Shown here: in pieces, positions 13,277 to 25,166 of the stretch
How positions within the stretch are numbered: position 1 is the first letter of the stretch
Layout: every line of letters begins with the position of its first letter
DNA from: Polytrichum commune
Lineage: Eukaryota; Streptophyta; Polytrichopsida; Polytrichales; Polytrichaceae
DNA length: 64,000 nt
Assembly (NCBI GenBank): GCA_950295325.1
Contig: OX485805.1
Span: forward strand, 18,091,501 to 18,155,500
Reading direction: 5' to 3'
Made by a program: the position numbers and the translations under genes
The notes under the pieces: generated by a model
Seen by the model: only the letters and a program-made list of their open reading frames with translations
Databases searched by the model: none
Told to the model about the DNA's origin: nothing

Positions 13277-13756
13277 CTAATTTCGATGACGATCCCGCCT
13301 GCGCAGCTTCCGTTGCTTGTGCTTGTTCATTTTCTTCTTCCTCTTCCGCTTCACACTGCTGGCTACCATGTCCCCCGCTTCATGTTGCGCGGGCATGTAC
13401 ATCCCCGATCGTAAAGCTAACCCTAACTTAAACCGCCATACGGGCTCGGAAGGCTCCGAGGCACCTCGCTGTGACACGGGAAAATCGGTAGGTGAGGGAG
13501 AAGGGCGTTGCACCTTGGTGGATGTAGTAGCCGTATTCAAGCTCGCAAGGGCAGACCACGGAAAATTTGGCTGCAAGAGGGTCTGGGAGCGGTCTATGGC
13601 GACATGATGCGAGGGTTGACAAGATTCTGGTTGCCATAGATTAGATAAGAATGCTGCGATGGAAGGGTGAGGAGGAGGAAGGACATTCCGGGAGGGTGCG
13701 AGGAAATGGCGTTGCAGGAGTCGCAGTGCCAGATACTGCGAAGCGCGGGACCCCAT
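13277..13756 (-). CDS. Mitochondrial small ribosomal subunit protein mS38 (COX24/AURKAIP1 type)
   Basis: Single-exon frame of 159 residues ending in a very basic tail (residues ~136-159: SVKRKRKKKMNKHKQRKLRR then RDRHRN). This is the signature of the mS38/COX24 C-terminal family, which binds mitochondrial small-subunit rRNA. I chose the Met at 13756 because it starts an Arg/Leu/Ser/Ala-rich stretch (MGSRASQYLALRLLQRHF) that looks like a mitochondrial targeting peptide. An upstream in-frame Met at 13801 would add 15 residues of less typical sequence. The middle (residues ~20-135) is Pro/Ser-rich and not conserved in the family. A UTR intron is possible but not resolved. Confidence 0.8.
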   Translation of the reverse strand: MGSRASQYLALRLLQRHFLAPSRNVLPPPHPSIAAFLSNLWQPESCQPSHHVAIDRSQTLLQPNFPWSALASLNTATTSTKVQRPSPSPTDFPVSQRGASEPSEPVWRFKLGLALRSGMYMPAQHEAGDMVASSVKRKRKKKMNKHKQRKLRRRDRHRN

Positions 13757-13859
13757 TCCCGATCCCTGCTCCGCAACAATGCGAAACACACATACACACA
13801 CAAGAGAAACAGAGCCCGACGGAGGAGAAGCAACCCTAGCTTAGCTTCACCAAACCCTA

Positions 13860-15020
13860 ACTTCTAAGGTTGAGGCATCTACAACCGATAAAATGACAGA
13901 GTTTGCATCTGTTAAGGAGGAGTAATAGCTTGGGAATTATTTTCTTGCGAAGAGAAACAAATTCAAGAAGAATGAAAAGAAAAAAGAAAAAAGAAAAAAG
14001 AATCTATGAATATGGAAATTGTTAACAAACTTTGAAAGAGGTAAAGTTAGGGTAACATATATTCAATTTATAGGTTAACCCATAACCACTCATCTAAATG
14101 TTAATCCTTGACTATGAAAGTTGTCAAAGCTCTTATGAGAGTAATCAATCACAAGCCACCACCACATAAACCTTAACTATGTTTGCTTAAAAAATATATA
14201 TGAAACCATGTTAGCATTACATGACCTTAATGAGTGGATAGATGAATCTAGTTCATTATGGATGCCTTGGCCTTGAAGACCTTCAAACATTCTAAACAAG
14301 GGTGTCACCATCCCCCTAGCAATATAAGGTGTATGGGCCTTATTTGGTTACTTCATGTGTTTGCTACTTTACACTACTTGGATTTTGCAATAGTGGTAGA
14401 TTTCTAGATGTTTTAGTGATGCAAGACAATTTTCACCAACACAAGACAAGTTGCCTACGTCACATATGTTTGTAGTGTGATCACTATGTAGTAACAAGAG
14501 AAGACAATAAATGTCTATCATAAGATTAATATTAGGACGATGGTTTGGAATGTTAGAATGCCAAATGTGGGCTTAGTTGGTCATGCTTAGGTTGATTACC
14601 CTTCTCGGGGTTGTGTGGTTCCACCGGTCGTGTGCACCTTTACAATTGCTCCGGAATTTTTTTATCCCATGCACTAGTGACTTCTTTTTTTTTTTTGGCA
14701 ATGAAGTAAATGTGTTTCATTTTACTCAAATTAAAAAAATTGTTCAATCTAAGTTGGTGCTCTAAATGGCCAATGAAACCTAGTAGTGCAAGTTGGAAGC
14801 ATTTATCACAAGAGACAAGAGAAGGAAAGTGAGATGTGTGAGCACATAGTAAGCCACTTATGGATTTTTTTTTCAATTGGTAACGTTACATGGTCATGCC
14901 ATACATTGGTGTCAATCACTACCTTCAAGTGCATAGATACCAAGTACGAGACATGTTGTTTTTACCTTTGGATAATAATAAATGAATAGTTTTGTAGTTG
15001 AATAATGGAACATGCTATAG
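13860..15020. other. Intergenic, low-complexity A-rich and T-rich tracts
   Basis: Contains an A-rich microsatellite-like stretch (13974-14003, AAAAAAG units) and a T run near 14685-14696. No gene recognised. Confidence 0.4.
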
Positions 15021-15860
15021 CAAGATGGAGGCCTGAAAAAATATGGGCTAGCCCAATTATAACTAGATCAAGCCCAACCCCACTTGACTTTAGGGCGTTG
15101 TTTTAAATGCTAAAAGATGCCCCATTTGTAGGGTTGGGCCCATTCACACACACAACGGTTCAGTTCGGGCTATTTTGTGGCCCCAATACTGAATGGTTGG
15201 TTTTAAATTTATATGTATTCCTACTTTTGGGTTGTTTCAGCTGAGGAATTGCCATGTCACCCTAGCACTGCCATTTTCTCCCTACCTTCTAAATTTCTCT
15301 TGGTTATTGCTAAACTAGTCTCTTAGTTTTGGTATCGTTCCCTCCACCACCAAAGTGGTTCTTTTTGCTACGGAGTTTTTCTTCTGCTTCATATACACTG
15401 CAAATACCACTAGCCGTTATGAAGATGGCCTCCCCCGAAACCACATTCTTGTATGACTTTAGTAGCAAGCTGGGATAAGTTAGTGCTTGGTGGGGGAGAG
15501 CTTTAAGCTTGGCAATTCGATTGAGCCAGAATCAACTTCTTCATTTGCACAGAAGAGGATCCAATTGGGTTTAGGGTGACCCAACACACAGTGGGGCGCT
15601 TGATGAAACGACGCCTCCTTGAATTCAACATATGAGCTTGTTGAGCTAGCTTTTTAGGTCAACTAGCCCAACTATATGACTAGATCGAGGGCTTGAAAAA
15701 TATGGGCTAGCCCAACTATGGCTAGATCAAGGCTTGAAAATTATGGGCTAGTCTTGCTATGGCTAGATCGAGGCTTAAAAAATATGGGCTAGCCCAACTA
15801 TGGCTAGATCAAGGCTTGAAAAATATGGGCTAGCCCAACTAGCTAATGAGCTATAAAAGG
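15020..15860. repeat. Short tandem repeat of about 42-45 bp plus a detached copy
   Basis: Four adjacent copies between about 15678 and 15850 of a unit containing GGCTTGAAAAATATGGGCTA, GCCCAACTATGG and CTAGATC. A further copy is at 15030-15075 with GCCCAATTATAACTAGATC. The block GGGCTAGCCC inside the unit is itself a palindrome. Non-coding. Confidence 0.75.
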
Positions 15861-17947
15861 TCTGAAACTTATGAACCCAAAAATGAAATAAACTGAGAGT
15901 TGCGGTCTAGAACAAAGCCAATAAATAACACTAGATTAATATATGCAAGGGAGGTAAGAGACCGTAGTGCTCAAATGTGTCCGTGATCAATGCTTCCACC
16001 TTAGGGTCCTCAAATTGGTGCACCATCTCGGACATATTCTTTACCCGACACAAAACATGGACGATTTCCATGCAATATTCCCTTTGAAATTTTCAAACAT
16101 GTCTCTTGCCCGCCACGTAGGCACTTACGGACCCCCGAACCTAGAACCGAACCTAATCATTGTGGATGAGTCACCATTGCCTCCCCCTAGCGAGTGGTGG
16201 CTAACCAATGAGCTATCCTTGTGGTCGTGCCACGTAAGACTCCTACCAGTCATGTGGTAACGGCCATCACATTCTTTGAACGGAGCTTGGATCGCATAAG
16301 ACTTACCAACTTGGCAAGCATAGGACCCAGCCTTTTGGAGGAGAAAACTTCTCATTAAGGAAGCCTTTATTGTTTCCTGTTCGCTGCCCTCCTTGCCGCC
16401 TCAACCCTAAATACAAATAGACTTCTCAGATTTTGAAGCTTCTCAGTCCCTCCATTTCTTTCCATTTCTATCCATTTTCTGTGCGTCTCGCTCAAGATCA
16501 CAACTGCACCTGCAATCTCTCAACCTAACTTATTATTAAGGTGTGTTTTATTCTAACTTTATCCCAACATCTGTTTACTTGGTTGCGACTTTAAGCACAT
16601 CTGCTTGTCTCACCTTTCACAAGCTGTCCGGTACATCAAATGCACTATGATTCAGTGCAGTGATAGGTTTTGGATGTCCAGCGATTTTAGTGTGACTTTC
16701 TTCTTCTTCACATAAGATTAGTGTTGGTCAGTGGTTTCAATTTTGAGCCAGAGTGTGGTGAAGGTCGCCCTTATCAGATGAGGAGAAGGAGTTTGAAATG
16801 CCATTTGCTTCTGATGATGATACTGGAGAAGTAGGTTAGGGATTAACACTCTGCATTAGGTTAAGAATATCGGAACTTGTTACTGAAATTTTTTGATCGA
16901 TTCGTATGCCGTATTTTGAGCTGGACAGTTTTCCTTTTCTTTTCTTTTCATTCTATTCTATATGCTAATGTCTATGAGCGATGACCTATCTGCACATGCC
17001 GCCATGGAAACTGTTTCTCAATTTTCTACATGAGAAACTTTTTTCCTTTGTGGTCTAGTTAATGTCAGATGGAATCCTATTGTGAAAGTGCTGGACAAGG
17101 GCTAAGCGAGGTTTGTAACCATGAACTTAGGGTTTGGGCTTTCGGTCGCAACTTTCTTAGTAGCATTTGCTTCTCGTGTACAGCCTGACCTCCGTCTCTG
17201 CTACTTATAAATTTTTCAAATGAAAAATCTTCTGATATCGCCCTTAATATGCATTTTAAATGGAGTTTGTTGTAATATGGTTGTTTTTGTTCAGGTTGGA
17301 GATGTATGGTTAGCAAGAGAGGTAGATAAAAGGGAATGGAAACTACCAGGTAGCTCTCGTCTCTCCAGCCAGTTGCAGACTGGGGAAAGAAAATATCACC
17401 GGTTTTCAGTTTCTTAATTGCCCTAAATTACTAGAAGTAAAGCTGACATTTCTGCATGTTGTGAACAACCATAAAATCCTGCTAAGCGACAGTCTCAAAT
17501 TTTTTTTCTTCTCTGAAATATACACTAAACCCCATGCTTAAGATGTTGCAGTTTTTAGTTCCCTGACATATTGAAGCTCTCACGATTTTGAAATTACAGA
17601 ACTTTGGAAGGTGCTGCTAATTCTAAAATATGACTTTCATCCTGTGGTAGTTTTGCCTTCCATCCTGATTGTTTTGGTTTATGGAGATTTGGGAATTTGG
17701 TGGATATTAGTTTGTCCTTTGTATTGGAAATTTTTTGTAGGGGTGCGAAGAGTTCAAGGGTTCTGGGCTTAGCACTAACTTCTCAAGTTTGTGATTGGCG
17801 AGAAGACCAGATGAGGAGTTTTACGTGTTTCAGTGTGAAGGAGGAGACAACGAACCAGGGATCAACTGGGTTGCAACAAATACTACATGCCACAATCACA
17901 GCTCATTAATTCCACTTTAGATTTCTGCCCCTCATTTGCCAGAGAAG
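15860..17947. other. Upstream region and probable 5' leader of the zinc-ribbon gene
   Basis: No conserved coding exon seen. CT-rich sequence at 16430-16500 followed by GT-rich text could be a 5' leader with an intron before the ATG at 17948, as is common in plant genes. This is inference only. Confidence 0.3.
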
Positions 17948-18322
17948 ATGGTGTTCCTGTTCTTTTTTGGTGGTGTAACTCAAGAAGTCCGAACAGAGAT
18001 CGAGAGAGGGGTGACTGCATGTCCAGCATGTGAGGCTCAAGCTTCGTTAGTGGAGTATGACAATGTGTTTCGTGCTTTTTTCATCCCAATTTGGCGTTGG
18101 GGCGGTGACAATCCGGCAATAAAGTGCACTTCATGCCCCTTTCTCATGTCTCTGGAGAAGTACACAGCGCTGCAAGAAGCCGTAATTAGGCGCATCAAAC
18201 CATCTCCATCACTTCCACGGCAAGATTGGACGCCCTCGGCTCCTGTGTTTCGATGCTGGTCCTGCTCAGCTCCTATGGATGTAAACTACAGATTTTGCCC
18301 ACAATGTGGATCTGCACAATAA
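17948..18322 (+). CDS. Small plant zinc-ribbon protein
   Basis: A 124-residue protein of the plant zinc-ribbon family that starts with a hydrophobic stretch (MVFLFFFGGVTQEVR). Four cysteine pairs are visible: C25/C28 (CPAC), C60/C63 (CTSC), C103/C106 (CWSC) and C117/C120 (CPQC). Between them is the conserved FFIPIWRWGG. The pairing suggests two zinc ribbons, the last a typical double-zinc-ribbon end (PMDVNYRFCPQCGSAQ). The start was chosen at the second in-frame Met because family members begin M-x-F-F-F-x-G-G; the first Met is four codons upstream. Biochemical role is not established for this family as far as I know. Confidence 0.85.
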   Translation: MVFLFFFGGVTQEVRTEIERGVTACPACEAQASLVEYDNVFRAFFIPIWRWGGDNPAIKCTSCPFLMSLEKYTALQEAVIRRIKPSPSLPRQDWTPSAPVFRCWSCSAPMDVNYRFCPQCGSAQ

Positions 18323-20325
18323 GGGTGGGTTTTCATTAGGGTCCTCTGCTAAAAACTTGGGGTCCAAAACACCCCTCAATGGACCTTATTTTTAAACTCG
18401 GGATTGGACCCAAACTTGAAGATTGGTTTCTCAAACTCGGAACAGCATTTTCTTGAGTGGGAAAGTAATGCCACATTAGCGTCTCTTCATTTTTTCATAC
18501 CTTTGACCTGGACCCTAGTGTAATCTCCCTGTGTTCAAAAGAATTATCTCTACCAATAGGATCGCACGATTCTGGAGTTTCTTTGGTCTTGGACCCTAGC
18601 GTCAACCCATTCTAAGGCCTGCCACAAATATGGAAGAACCAGGGACACTATGTATCTCTGCAGTCTTCAAACCTACAACCCTAAACCCTAAACCGTAAAC
18701 CTTTAACCCTGGAGCAATTTGGGTTGCCCTTGGTGTTTTCTCTCCGAGTCTGTAGGATGTTTTGCTGAGGTGGATCTCGTGGCTGTGCTGCGGGTGGAAA
18801 GAAAGAAAGAGGAATTCACCACCACTACCACAGAAAGTGGTAAGTCTGCAAAAGCAATGTGAAATATGCAGTGTTTTGAATACTGTCATTCACCCATCTG
18901 AGCTCCATAGTTTTCTCACTCGATGCTCTTTGTCTATAGAGTTATTGAACTGTTGGTTGGAATTTTATTTTGTCATGCATTTGTGGGGCCAGTATATATT
19001 TGCCCCAGTGAAACTTTTCTTCCAGTCTTTGTCATCTACTTCATGACAGCTCGGGCTAGAAGGTTTACCCAGGTCTGCATTTCCTTGGAGAAGGGGGCCC
19101 TCATGAAGTTTTTTAAGGGTGAGAATTGGGGATTCTAATTGGTTACTTGCATCTCTTGACAGATATTTCAAGCCTTCTTGATGCTAGTGGAGAATTTTTT
19201 GGGGGCATATTAAAAACCATCGTGTTGTGCTACCAGATGTCACCCTTGAACCACATCGTGGTGTCATGAATGCTGGTGCACTGGAGAACCATTGGTTAAC
19301 AATTTGGGAACTTAGTATCATGGCACTTAGAATCAAGCTTTAGGGGTTTGTTTTGCACATGTAGACCACACATGTCTGCAAATTCATGTATGATAGTATG
19401 CTTGTTTAGTACTTATCCAGGCTCCAAATTTGTTGATTTTCTTTGTGAACAGTTTCAGTGTGTTGACGTTGTCTATGTTGATGAAGTCAATGTATTGATG
19501 GTGTTCTTGCACAACCCTGGGCACATATCAAAGACCTATATTTTCCCAGGAAGGCTTGTTACAGATTTGCAGAGGGGTGCTTGCTGTGTCCGAGGTTATC
19601 ACGCAAAGTTCAGTGTGTTGTCAACTTCAATTTATCTTTAGTTTGTAGTAGATGCCATCTCTGTACAACGTCCATGTACAATGATCTATGTACGATGTAC
19701 AATGGTCTATGTACGTTGCACTCTTTTTGATCCAAGTCTGGATAAAATATTAAAGAGAGTAGATTGCAACTTCTAGCAGTGTGGTCTTTTATTGGTTGCA
19801 TTGGATCCTGAATCCCTACTGGGCATCACATCCTTTCCAGTATTGTAAATTAGTAATTTGGATTATAGAAATCATCAGAAGTCTTCTTGATTGTGTTCTG
19901 GGTAGTTGAGTATCAAAGAACAAACACCATTAAGACACATGCCTCAAAGGAATTGGACTAGATCTTCAAAATTTATTAACTATTCCACACTCAAATTCTA
20001 GATGAACACAATTGGGAGGACCTAAGCCATGGCATGGCCATATACATACATATATATGACAGGTATGCATGGGCATGGGGCCTATGATTGCATAGGCTTA
20101 GGGGGTTGGAGCGGCCTAGATTCTAGTCACATGCACATGTGCAATGGGCTGGGACAGCTAAGGGTCCAAGCTATACTGTTTTGTGTAATTTAGAGTGGGT
20201 TACCATTCGGAGTTATGTGTTGGTATGACTTTTTACATACATTAGCGTTTTTTACCAACCAAGTTATATAATATTCTTCGGTGTGCATACTGACTGCACT
20301 AACTTTGATATTTTGTTTCACAAAT
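18323..20325. other. Intergenic region
   Basis: No gene recognised. It contains a short telomere-like stretch (ACCCTAAACCCTAAACC near 18672-18690) and small duplications of TGTACAATG/CTATGTACG text at 19668-19720. Confidence 0.4.
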
Positions 20326-20600
20326 TCTAGTTGTCCTGCTCAATACTAATTGTAAACTGCCATGTAGTGTCACCAACACTAAATGTTAACCCAACATTAT
20401 TTGTCATTTCTTGTAAAAAATTTCTGGGGTTATAAATTTAAGGTGTTGCAATTACTGTCACATACCAAGTAATTTTAAATCCAAATTCCAATCATCCATG
20501 ACCATATTTGTTCATTTATTCATATGTGTCATCCGAAAAGTTACCATAGTGACATTAAATACTATATGATATTTAATGTACTTATGTCATTTGGGTAAAA
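20326..20600. repeat. Dispersed repeat, partial copy
   Basis: Matches 43190-43530 in order over most of its length: TCAATACTAA.TGTAAAC, GTGTCACCAACACT, ACCCAACATTATTTGTCATT, GTGTTGCAATTA, CATCCATGAC, AAAAGTTACCATAGTGA. The copy at 43190 is longer and carries an extra internal segment. Confidence 0.75.
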
Positions 20601-20752
20601 CATGGTACTCCCAGTAAAATGCTATAGCCATGCGTAAACTCCAAATGGTAACGCACACTAACTAGACAAAACAATGTAGTTGCCTATACTAAAGATCTCA
20701 CATAGATAGGCCCCAACATGTCACCAACTTGTATAAATTTTCAAAAAGTGTA

Positions 20753-20826
20753 TGTCTGATCCCGGGTTCGAACCGGGGACCTCTAGTGTGTGAGACTAGC
20801 GTGATGACCAACTACACCAACCAGAC
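20753..20826 (-). tRNA. tRNA-Val, anticodon CAC (copy 1)
   Basis: On the minus strand a 74-nt cloverleaf folds. The acceptor stem GTCTGGT/ATCAGAC has one G-T pair and discriminator A. The anticodon stem CTAGT/ACTAG has loop CTCACAC giving anticodon CAC. The T arm CCCGG-TTCGAAC-CCGGG is perfect. No intron. A run of five T follows on the minus strand (20743-20747 region), a Pol III terminator. Confidence 0.95.
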
Positions 20827-20927
20827 TGGGTACTTGGTGACAGCCAAGTTGAAAATATCGCATTTGTGGCAACCTCAAAATGGAGGTCCAGTGGGTTGCC
20901 CACCCTCTTGAATTTCAAAAAGGCTCT

Positions 20928-21001
20928 TGTCTGATCCCGGGTTCGAACCGGGGACCTCTAGTGTGTGAGACTAGCGTGATGACCAACTACACCAACCAGA
21001 C
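20928..21001 (-). tRNA. tRNA-Val, anticodon CAC (copy 2)
   Basis: Sequence identical to the tRNA at 20753-20826 and in the same orientation, 175 bp away. It also has a five-T terminator just downstream (20917-20921). Short flanks on both sides are alike too, so about 110 bp was duplicated as a unit. Being identical, both copies may be functional. Confidence 0.95.
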
Positions 21002-21490
21002 TTGCTACTTGTTCTCAATCTCCAGGGCTACCTCTTTGAAACTCCAAGGTGGGAATTTCTCAGTGTCAAAATGGCTTAGATATGGTAGGCTGTTACTTTG
21101 AAAGACAATATATCTAATTATCAAGGATGGCCTCCGTAATATATAGATTTCAATAATCCAACACATTTCCATGAAGAGGTTTTTAACCTCTTCTAGTTAC
21201 TTGGAATAGGTGTCTTGAACTTGGGCAAGTTTCTACTGTATACATAAAGTAAGGTTTCTATCTTAGAATTAATGCAGGAAAAAAGCTTCAATAACCTTAA
21301 AGAGTTGCAATATATATCAGTAAAATGTGCACCCAATTTGTAGTATACCTCAACATATTTGAAACTTAACTTGGTTACAGTCATATCTCAAGTGAAAAAA
21401 GTGTCACTGTACCAACAATTCCAAATCCAAAGACCTGCAACTTTGAGCAGGGTTGCTGGACAGCCAGTATAGGTTAAAACTCCTACACAA
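21002..21490. other. Intergenic, 3' side of SBDS
   Basis: Between the tRNA pair and the stop codon of the minus-strand SBDS gene. Probably includes the SBDS 3' untranslated region. No other feature seen. Confidence 0.4.
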
Positions 21491-24400
21491 CTACCGACTA
21501 TACTCGTCTCTGTCATTGATTCCATAGTCAATATCTGTATCTGCTAAGCATTCTTCTGCAGACAACGGATGCAAACCCTTCATCTTCCTCTTCAAGTTGT
21601 GCTTGTGCCAGTCACTTTTAAAGTGTTCACGATACTGTTTAGCATCTCCAACCTCTCTATTACACGTATTGCAGGTTTGCTGCTTGACACCACCAACAGC
21701 TGAGTCTACCACTTTGGACGCTGTGGCATTGGTAGGTCTACTTCTAGCATTTGTAGCATTGCTTCTAACCTCCTTGTCATCATGGATAGGCGTACTTGAA
21801 ACTGTGGCTCCATCTTTTACTCGTCGAGCCAATCGATCCTCATCCTCGGCAACAAGTGAGACGTGCGCTGCATCATACTCTTCATCATCATTGAAATCGT
21901 CTATGTTACTCTCTCCATCTCCCTGAACAGCCATAGAAATAACTTCAAGAGTCCCTTGCAACTCCCTCACAAGTGCATCGCACTCACGAAAATGACCAGG
22001 GTCCATCTTGCACACCTGCACATCAAACAGATAGAGCATTAGCAATAAGCAGTTAAATCCTCAATATTAAAAAAACGGGGGATCTTTAATGGGGGTGTCA
22101 AGGTGTGAAGTTACTATACAAGTCAAACGAAACACGTTTTGAATACAATCCATTAGCCAAAAAACCAAGTGGAGTATTGAGCACATGAAGAAGATGTAAG
22201 ACGATACAACAAGAAGGTACTCAAGTATACAAACAGTATTTCCTTGCATCTTGGCAATCTGCTGCAAATCACCAGTGGGTGATTGAAATAAGAGCACAAC
22301 AGAAATCAATTGCATCTTCTATGGTAAGTCACAATGATCCCAGCAAGTAGAGCAGCCAGCACATCCATGGAGTCAAGGAAATACCAGGGTAGTGACGGCA
22401 GTCATCTTCTCCTTAGTTTCAATGCGTGCATTCCAAGTATTTAAGGTGGTGGTAAGTCTATCAATCTGATTATCAGGCACTACAAACCGCAACTTCATGC
22501 AAGCTCGTGTAATTGGATACTTTTTCTGCAGCTCCCTGATCAATTCAAGAGCCTGCACCAGCCAAGGGCACCAAATATAAATCAATAAACACCATGTTGC
22601 CCGCTGTATTCTAGAAGTAGAGTACTTAACTAAGTTGTGGACACAAAGGACGTACTTGCATGCATTAAGCACAGAATATCTGTTAGATAGTGTCCAGCTG
22701 GCATTCACATAATTTGCAATACACCGACTACTTGTTTAGTATTGACCTGTAAGGACACATCTAGCCTGAAGTTCACCTGCTGCTTGGAGTTTCTGTGAGG
22801 ATCAACAGCAAAATGCACTTCTCTCATGAGCCGCTCAATCATTGTGATGGTGTATGGGTGTTCAGTCTCCGGATTCACTGTCTTAGCCATAACAATTGTT
22901 GCTATGTCACGAAAATTGTTCGATAGCTGGGCCTCCCTCTCTTTGTCAGCCACTTGCAGCTCTCCTTTATCCAAAATCTACCCCATTACAAACCCAACTT
23001 CAGCATCTTAATGTAGTGATCCGATCCACAGAAGGTAGAAGAACAGTGTGCAACCTAGGTGTCTCAAGTTTAAATGAACGATAATTACAAAACAAGGTGA
23101 CAATGAGTTCCACGCTGGAGGCGTCAAGTAAACTGTAGATTATGAGGATTGATATGCTGGCCCTTATTATCCATAGAAAATGGCATACTATTGAGCATAA
23201 TCAGTTTTCGCCTTCCTGTAGTGTTCGATCCAGTAACTTGAAGCTGTTCAAGTACCAATACTAGAGTAACTGCATTTTAGTATGAAGTACCAGGCACATA
23301 TATAATTCAAGGCTGTGGCAACTTTATCCCCTGACCAGAATGACTTTTTAAATATGCACAAGAATTATTACCTCCAGGCAGACCTGATCTTCATTATCAG
23401 TACCAAATACTTGAATAAGATCTTTAGATTTTGCAAGGACCCCTTTCGACACATTTGTGAATACGGTATGTGTCTGCAAAACTTCGTCAATATCCTTCTC
23501 TCTGTTCATGTAACATGGCATCATATTAGTAAAGTGCTATACCCACTAAGGACACTGCCTTACTCCCATTTGCCAGATCCCAAAAGGGTTTAGAGGTAAT
23601 GAATCAGATTCATGGATATTCAGGACACGACTTCTGCTGCTAGATATTTTGAGGGACAGCCAAGCTACAGAAATTCAGCAAAACTCTTGCTTGATCAAAT
23701 ATACAAAACAAACACTCCTCCACTCATTAGTTCAACCTCATAAAGGGGTGGCTTAAACCCAAGGCCTTACCCAAATCCCATGGGACTCCAAAGTTAAGCT
23801 GCCTCAGGCCGGAATAGTGCTAGGATGGGTGACCTTATAGCACTTGATTTCCGGTACACCCTACCACCTTTAGTCCACCAAAAGGTTTTGGGTACCAGGG
23901 TGATGAACATGATATTTTCAAGCAACCATGTGAGGAACCTAGGGGGTTGCCCTTGGAGCAAGGAGATAGGTGCAGGTCGGCTAGTCCGCACCCGGTCAAG
24001 GTGTTTCCCCTTTGAAGGGAGGCAGTAGTCTTCAGAGGCCGTCTAATTCTTGTGATGCCCATTTCGTTTTAGGATTACATATAAACTTAGACAAACTCAA
24101 AATGAAACAACACCATAAATCACGCCGACCATAAACCTCGGACTCGTCTTAGCTCTTCAACCTCAGGGTAGAAGACAGCACAAAGAGAAGAACATTGCGA
24201 TTCCAGCACAGACTCATTGGAGGGTAGCATCCAATTGTCATCAAGCGGGACACAAACAAAATAAAACTATTCAGCTCATGAAGTACAGAATTCGATGGAA
24301 TTAGTAAGGTAGGAGGGTTAGAGTTCCTACACATGGAATCTCCATGACAGAAATTCAGCAAGACTATTGCTTGAATCAGATATACAAAGCTAACACTCCT

Positions 24401-24761
24401 CCACTCCTCACAACTTCAACCTCGTAGGGGTTTGGTTCTGAGCAGGTAGACGACGCCACAAAGAGAAGAACATCGCAAGTCCCAGCATAGGTTCATTCGA
24501 GGGTAACGACATCCAAGTGCCATCAAGGGGGACACAAACAAAACAATAAAAAACCAAACAAAACTGTTCAGCATATGAAGCACAGATTTAGATGCATTTA
24601 TACAGGTAAGAGGTTTAGAGAGCCTACACATGAGATCTCCATGACAGAACTTTGTTCTTGAAGCACGCAATCTCGAATCGGTGGCCATGCTTGCGGAGTC
24701 GCACCACAGCTACGTTAGTGAGGCGTTTCTGTCCGATCGGCTGTTTCACAGACCGAGACAT
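21491..24761 (-). CDS. SBDS: SBDS ribosome maturation protein, plant type with C-terminal zinc finger, 5 exons
   Basis: SBDS acts with the GTPase EFL1 to release the anti-association factor eIF6 from late 60S subunits. Minus-strand exons in order are 24761-24628, 23501-23372, 22977-22777, 22552-22385 and 22015-21491. All are GT-AG and the phases close to give 385 residues. Exon 1 encodes [20 protein letters not shown], a clear SBDS start, continuing through [17 protein letters not shown]. Exon 2 carries [19 protein letters not shown], exon 3 [20 protein letters not shown] and [17 protein letters not shown], and exon 4 the RNA-binding-fold domain. Exon 5 has [18 protein letters not shown] followed by the plant-specific extension. 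That extension is acidic and then has a C2H2 zinc finger (C326, C329, H342, H348; [18 protein letters not shown]). Intron 1 contains a TRIM element and a local duplication. Confidence 0.95.
23760..24160 (+). mobile_element. TRIM retroelement LTR with 5S rRNA-like promoter (Cassandra-like) in SBDS intron 1
   Basis: Contains a degenerate 5S rRNA gene in + orientation: ATCCCATGGGACTCCAAAGT, TAAGC (box A region near 23792) and GCTAGGATGGGTGACC (box C near 23821). Downstream text is shared with 9202-9510. 5S-derived sequence inside a short non-coding LTR is the hallmark of the Cassandra TRIM family. I could not find a second LTR or the exact ends, so this is probably a solo LTR. It lies in antisense orientation to SBDS. 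Confidence 0.75.
24165..24650. repeat. Local tandem duplication at the exon 1/intron 1 border of SBDS
   Basis: Two diverged copies of about 240-270 bp (about 24165-24405 and 24435-24650). They share GACAGCACAAAGAGAAGAAC-like text, TCATT.GAGGGTA, CATCAAG.GGGACACAAACAA, CAGCTCATGAAG-like text, and GAATCTCCATGACAG. The left copy contains a decayed version of the 3' end of exon 1 with its donor. The phrase AGAAATTCAGCA.AACT also recurs at 23670. Confidence 0.7.
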
Positions 24762-25166
24762 GTTGATGAAGACGATAGCAAGTCCTGAAATCCACGAGAG
24801 GAGTAACCGAGTGAGGATATCTTCTTCACAGTGGCAATTGCGAGATTAGGGTTTGTGTTGTGTGCAGGCCACTACCGAATTGGACATCCTGCGATTGTGC
24901 AGAGTGAAGAAGAATTGTTTGAAGGATCGATTTGCAACAAGTCTTCAAATTGCACAATCGAAAGGAAAGAAGGCAAACCTGATGAGTCAGACTCCACAAT
25001 CCAGAGAGCTCTAACTTAGTTAGAGTTTCGTTGCTTCTTGGCTTCCTCTGGGTTTCGGACTCTTCTGTGTAGGTGACATGGATTTGCAAACCCTAATTTT
25101 CTCTTCCTACTCACATAAAGCTATGTGGGCCTTACCTAAGGGATGGATCACACTGCCTATGGGTAA
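24762..25166. other. 5' region of SBDS
   Basis: Upstream of the minus-strand SBDS start. It should hold the promoter and leader. No specific element was identified. Confidence 0.35.

Noticed and set aside
13317-13607. + strand frame opposite the mS38 gene
   Set aside because: The minus-strand frame has the conserved basic tail and targeting-like start; the + frame has no recognisable features.
21597-21926. + strand frame opposite the last SBDS exon
   Set aside because: It is the complement of the well-supported SBDS exon 5.
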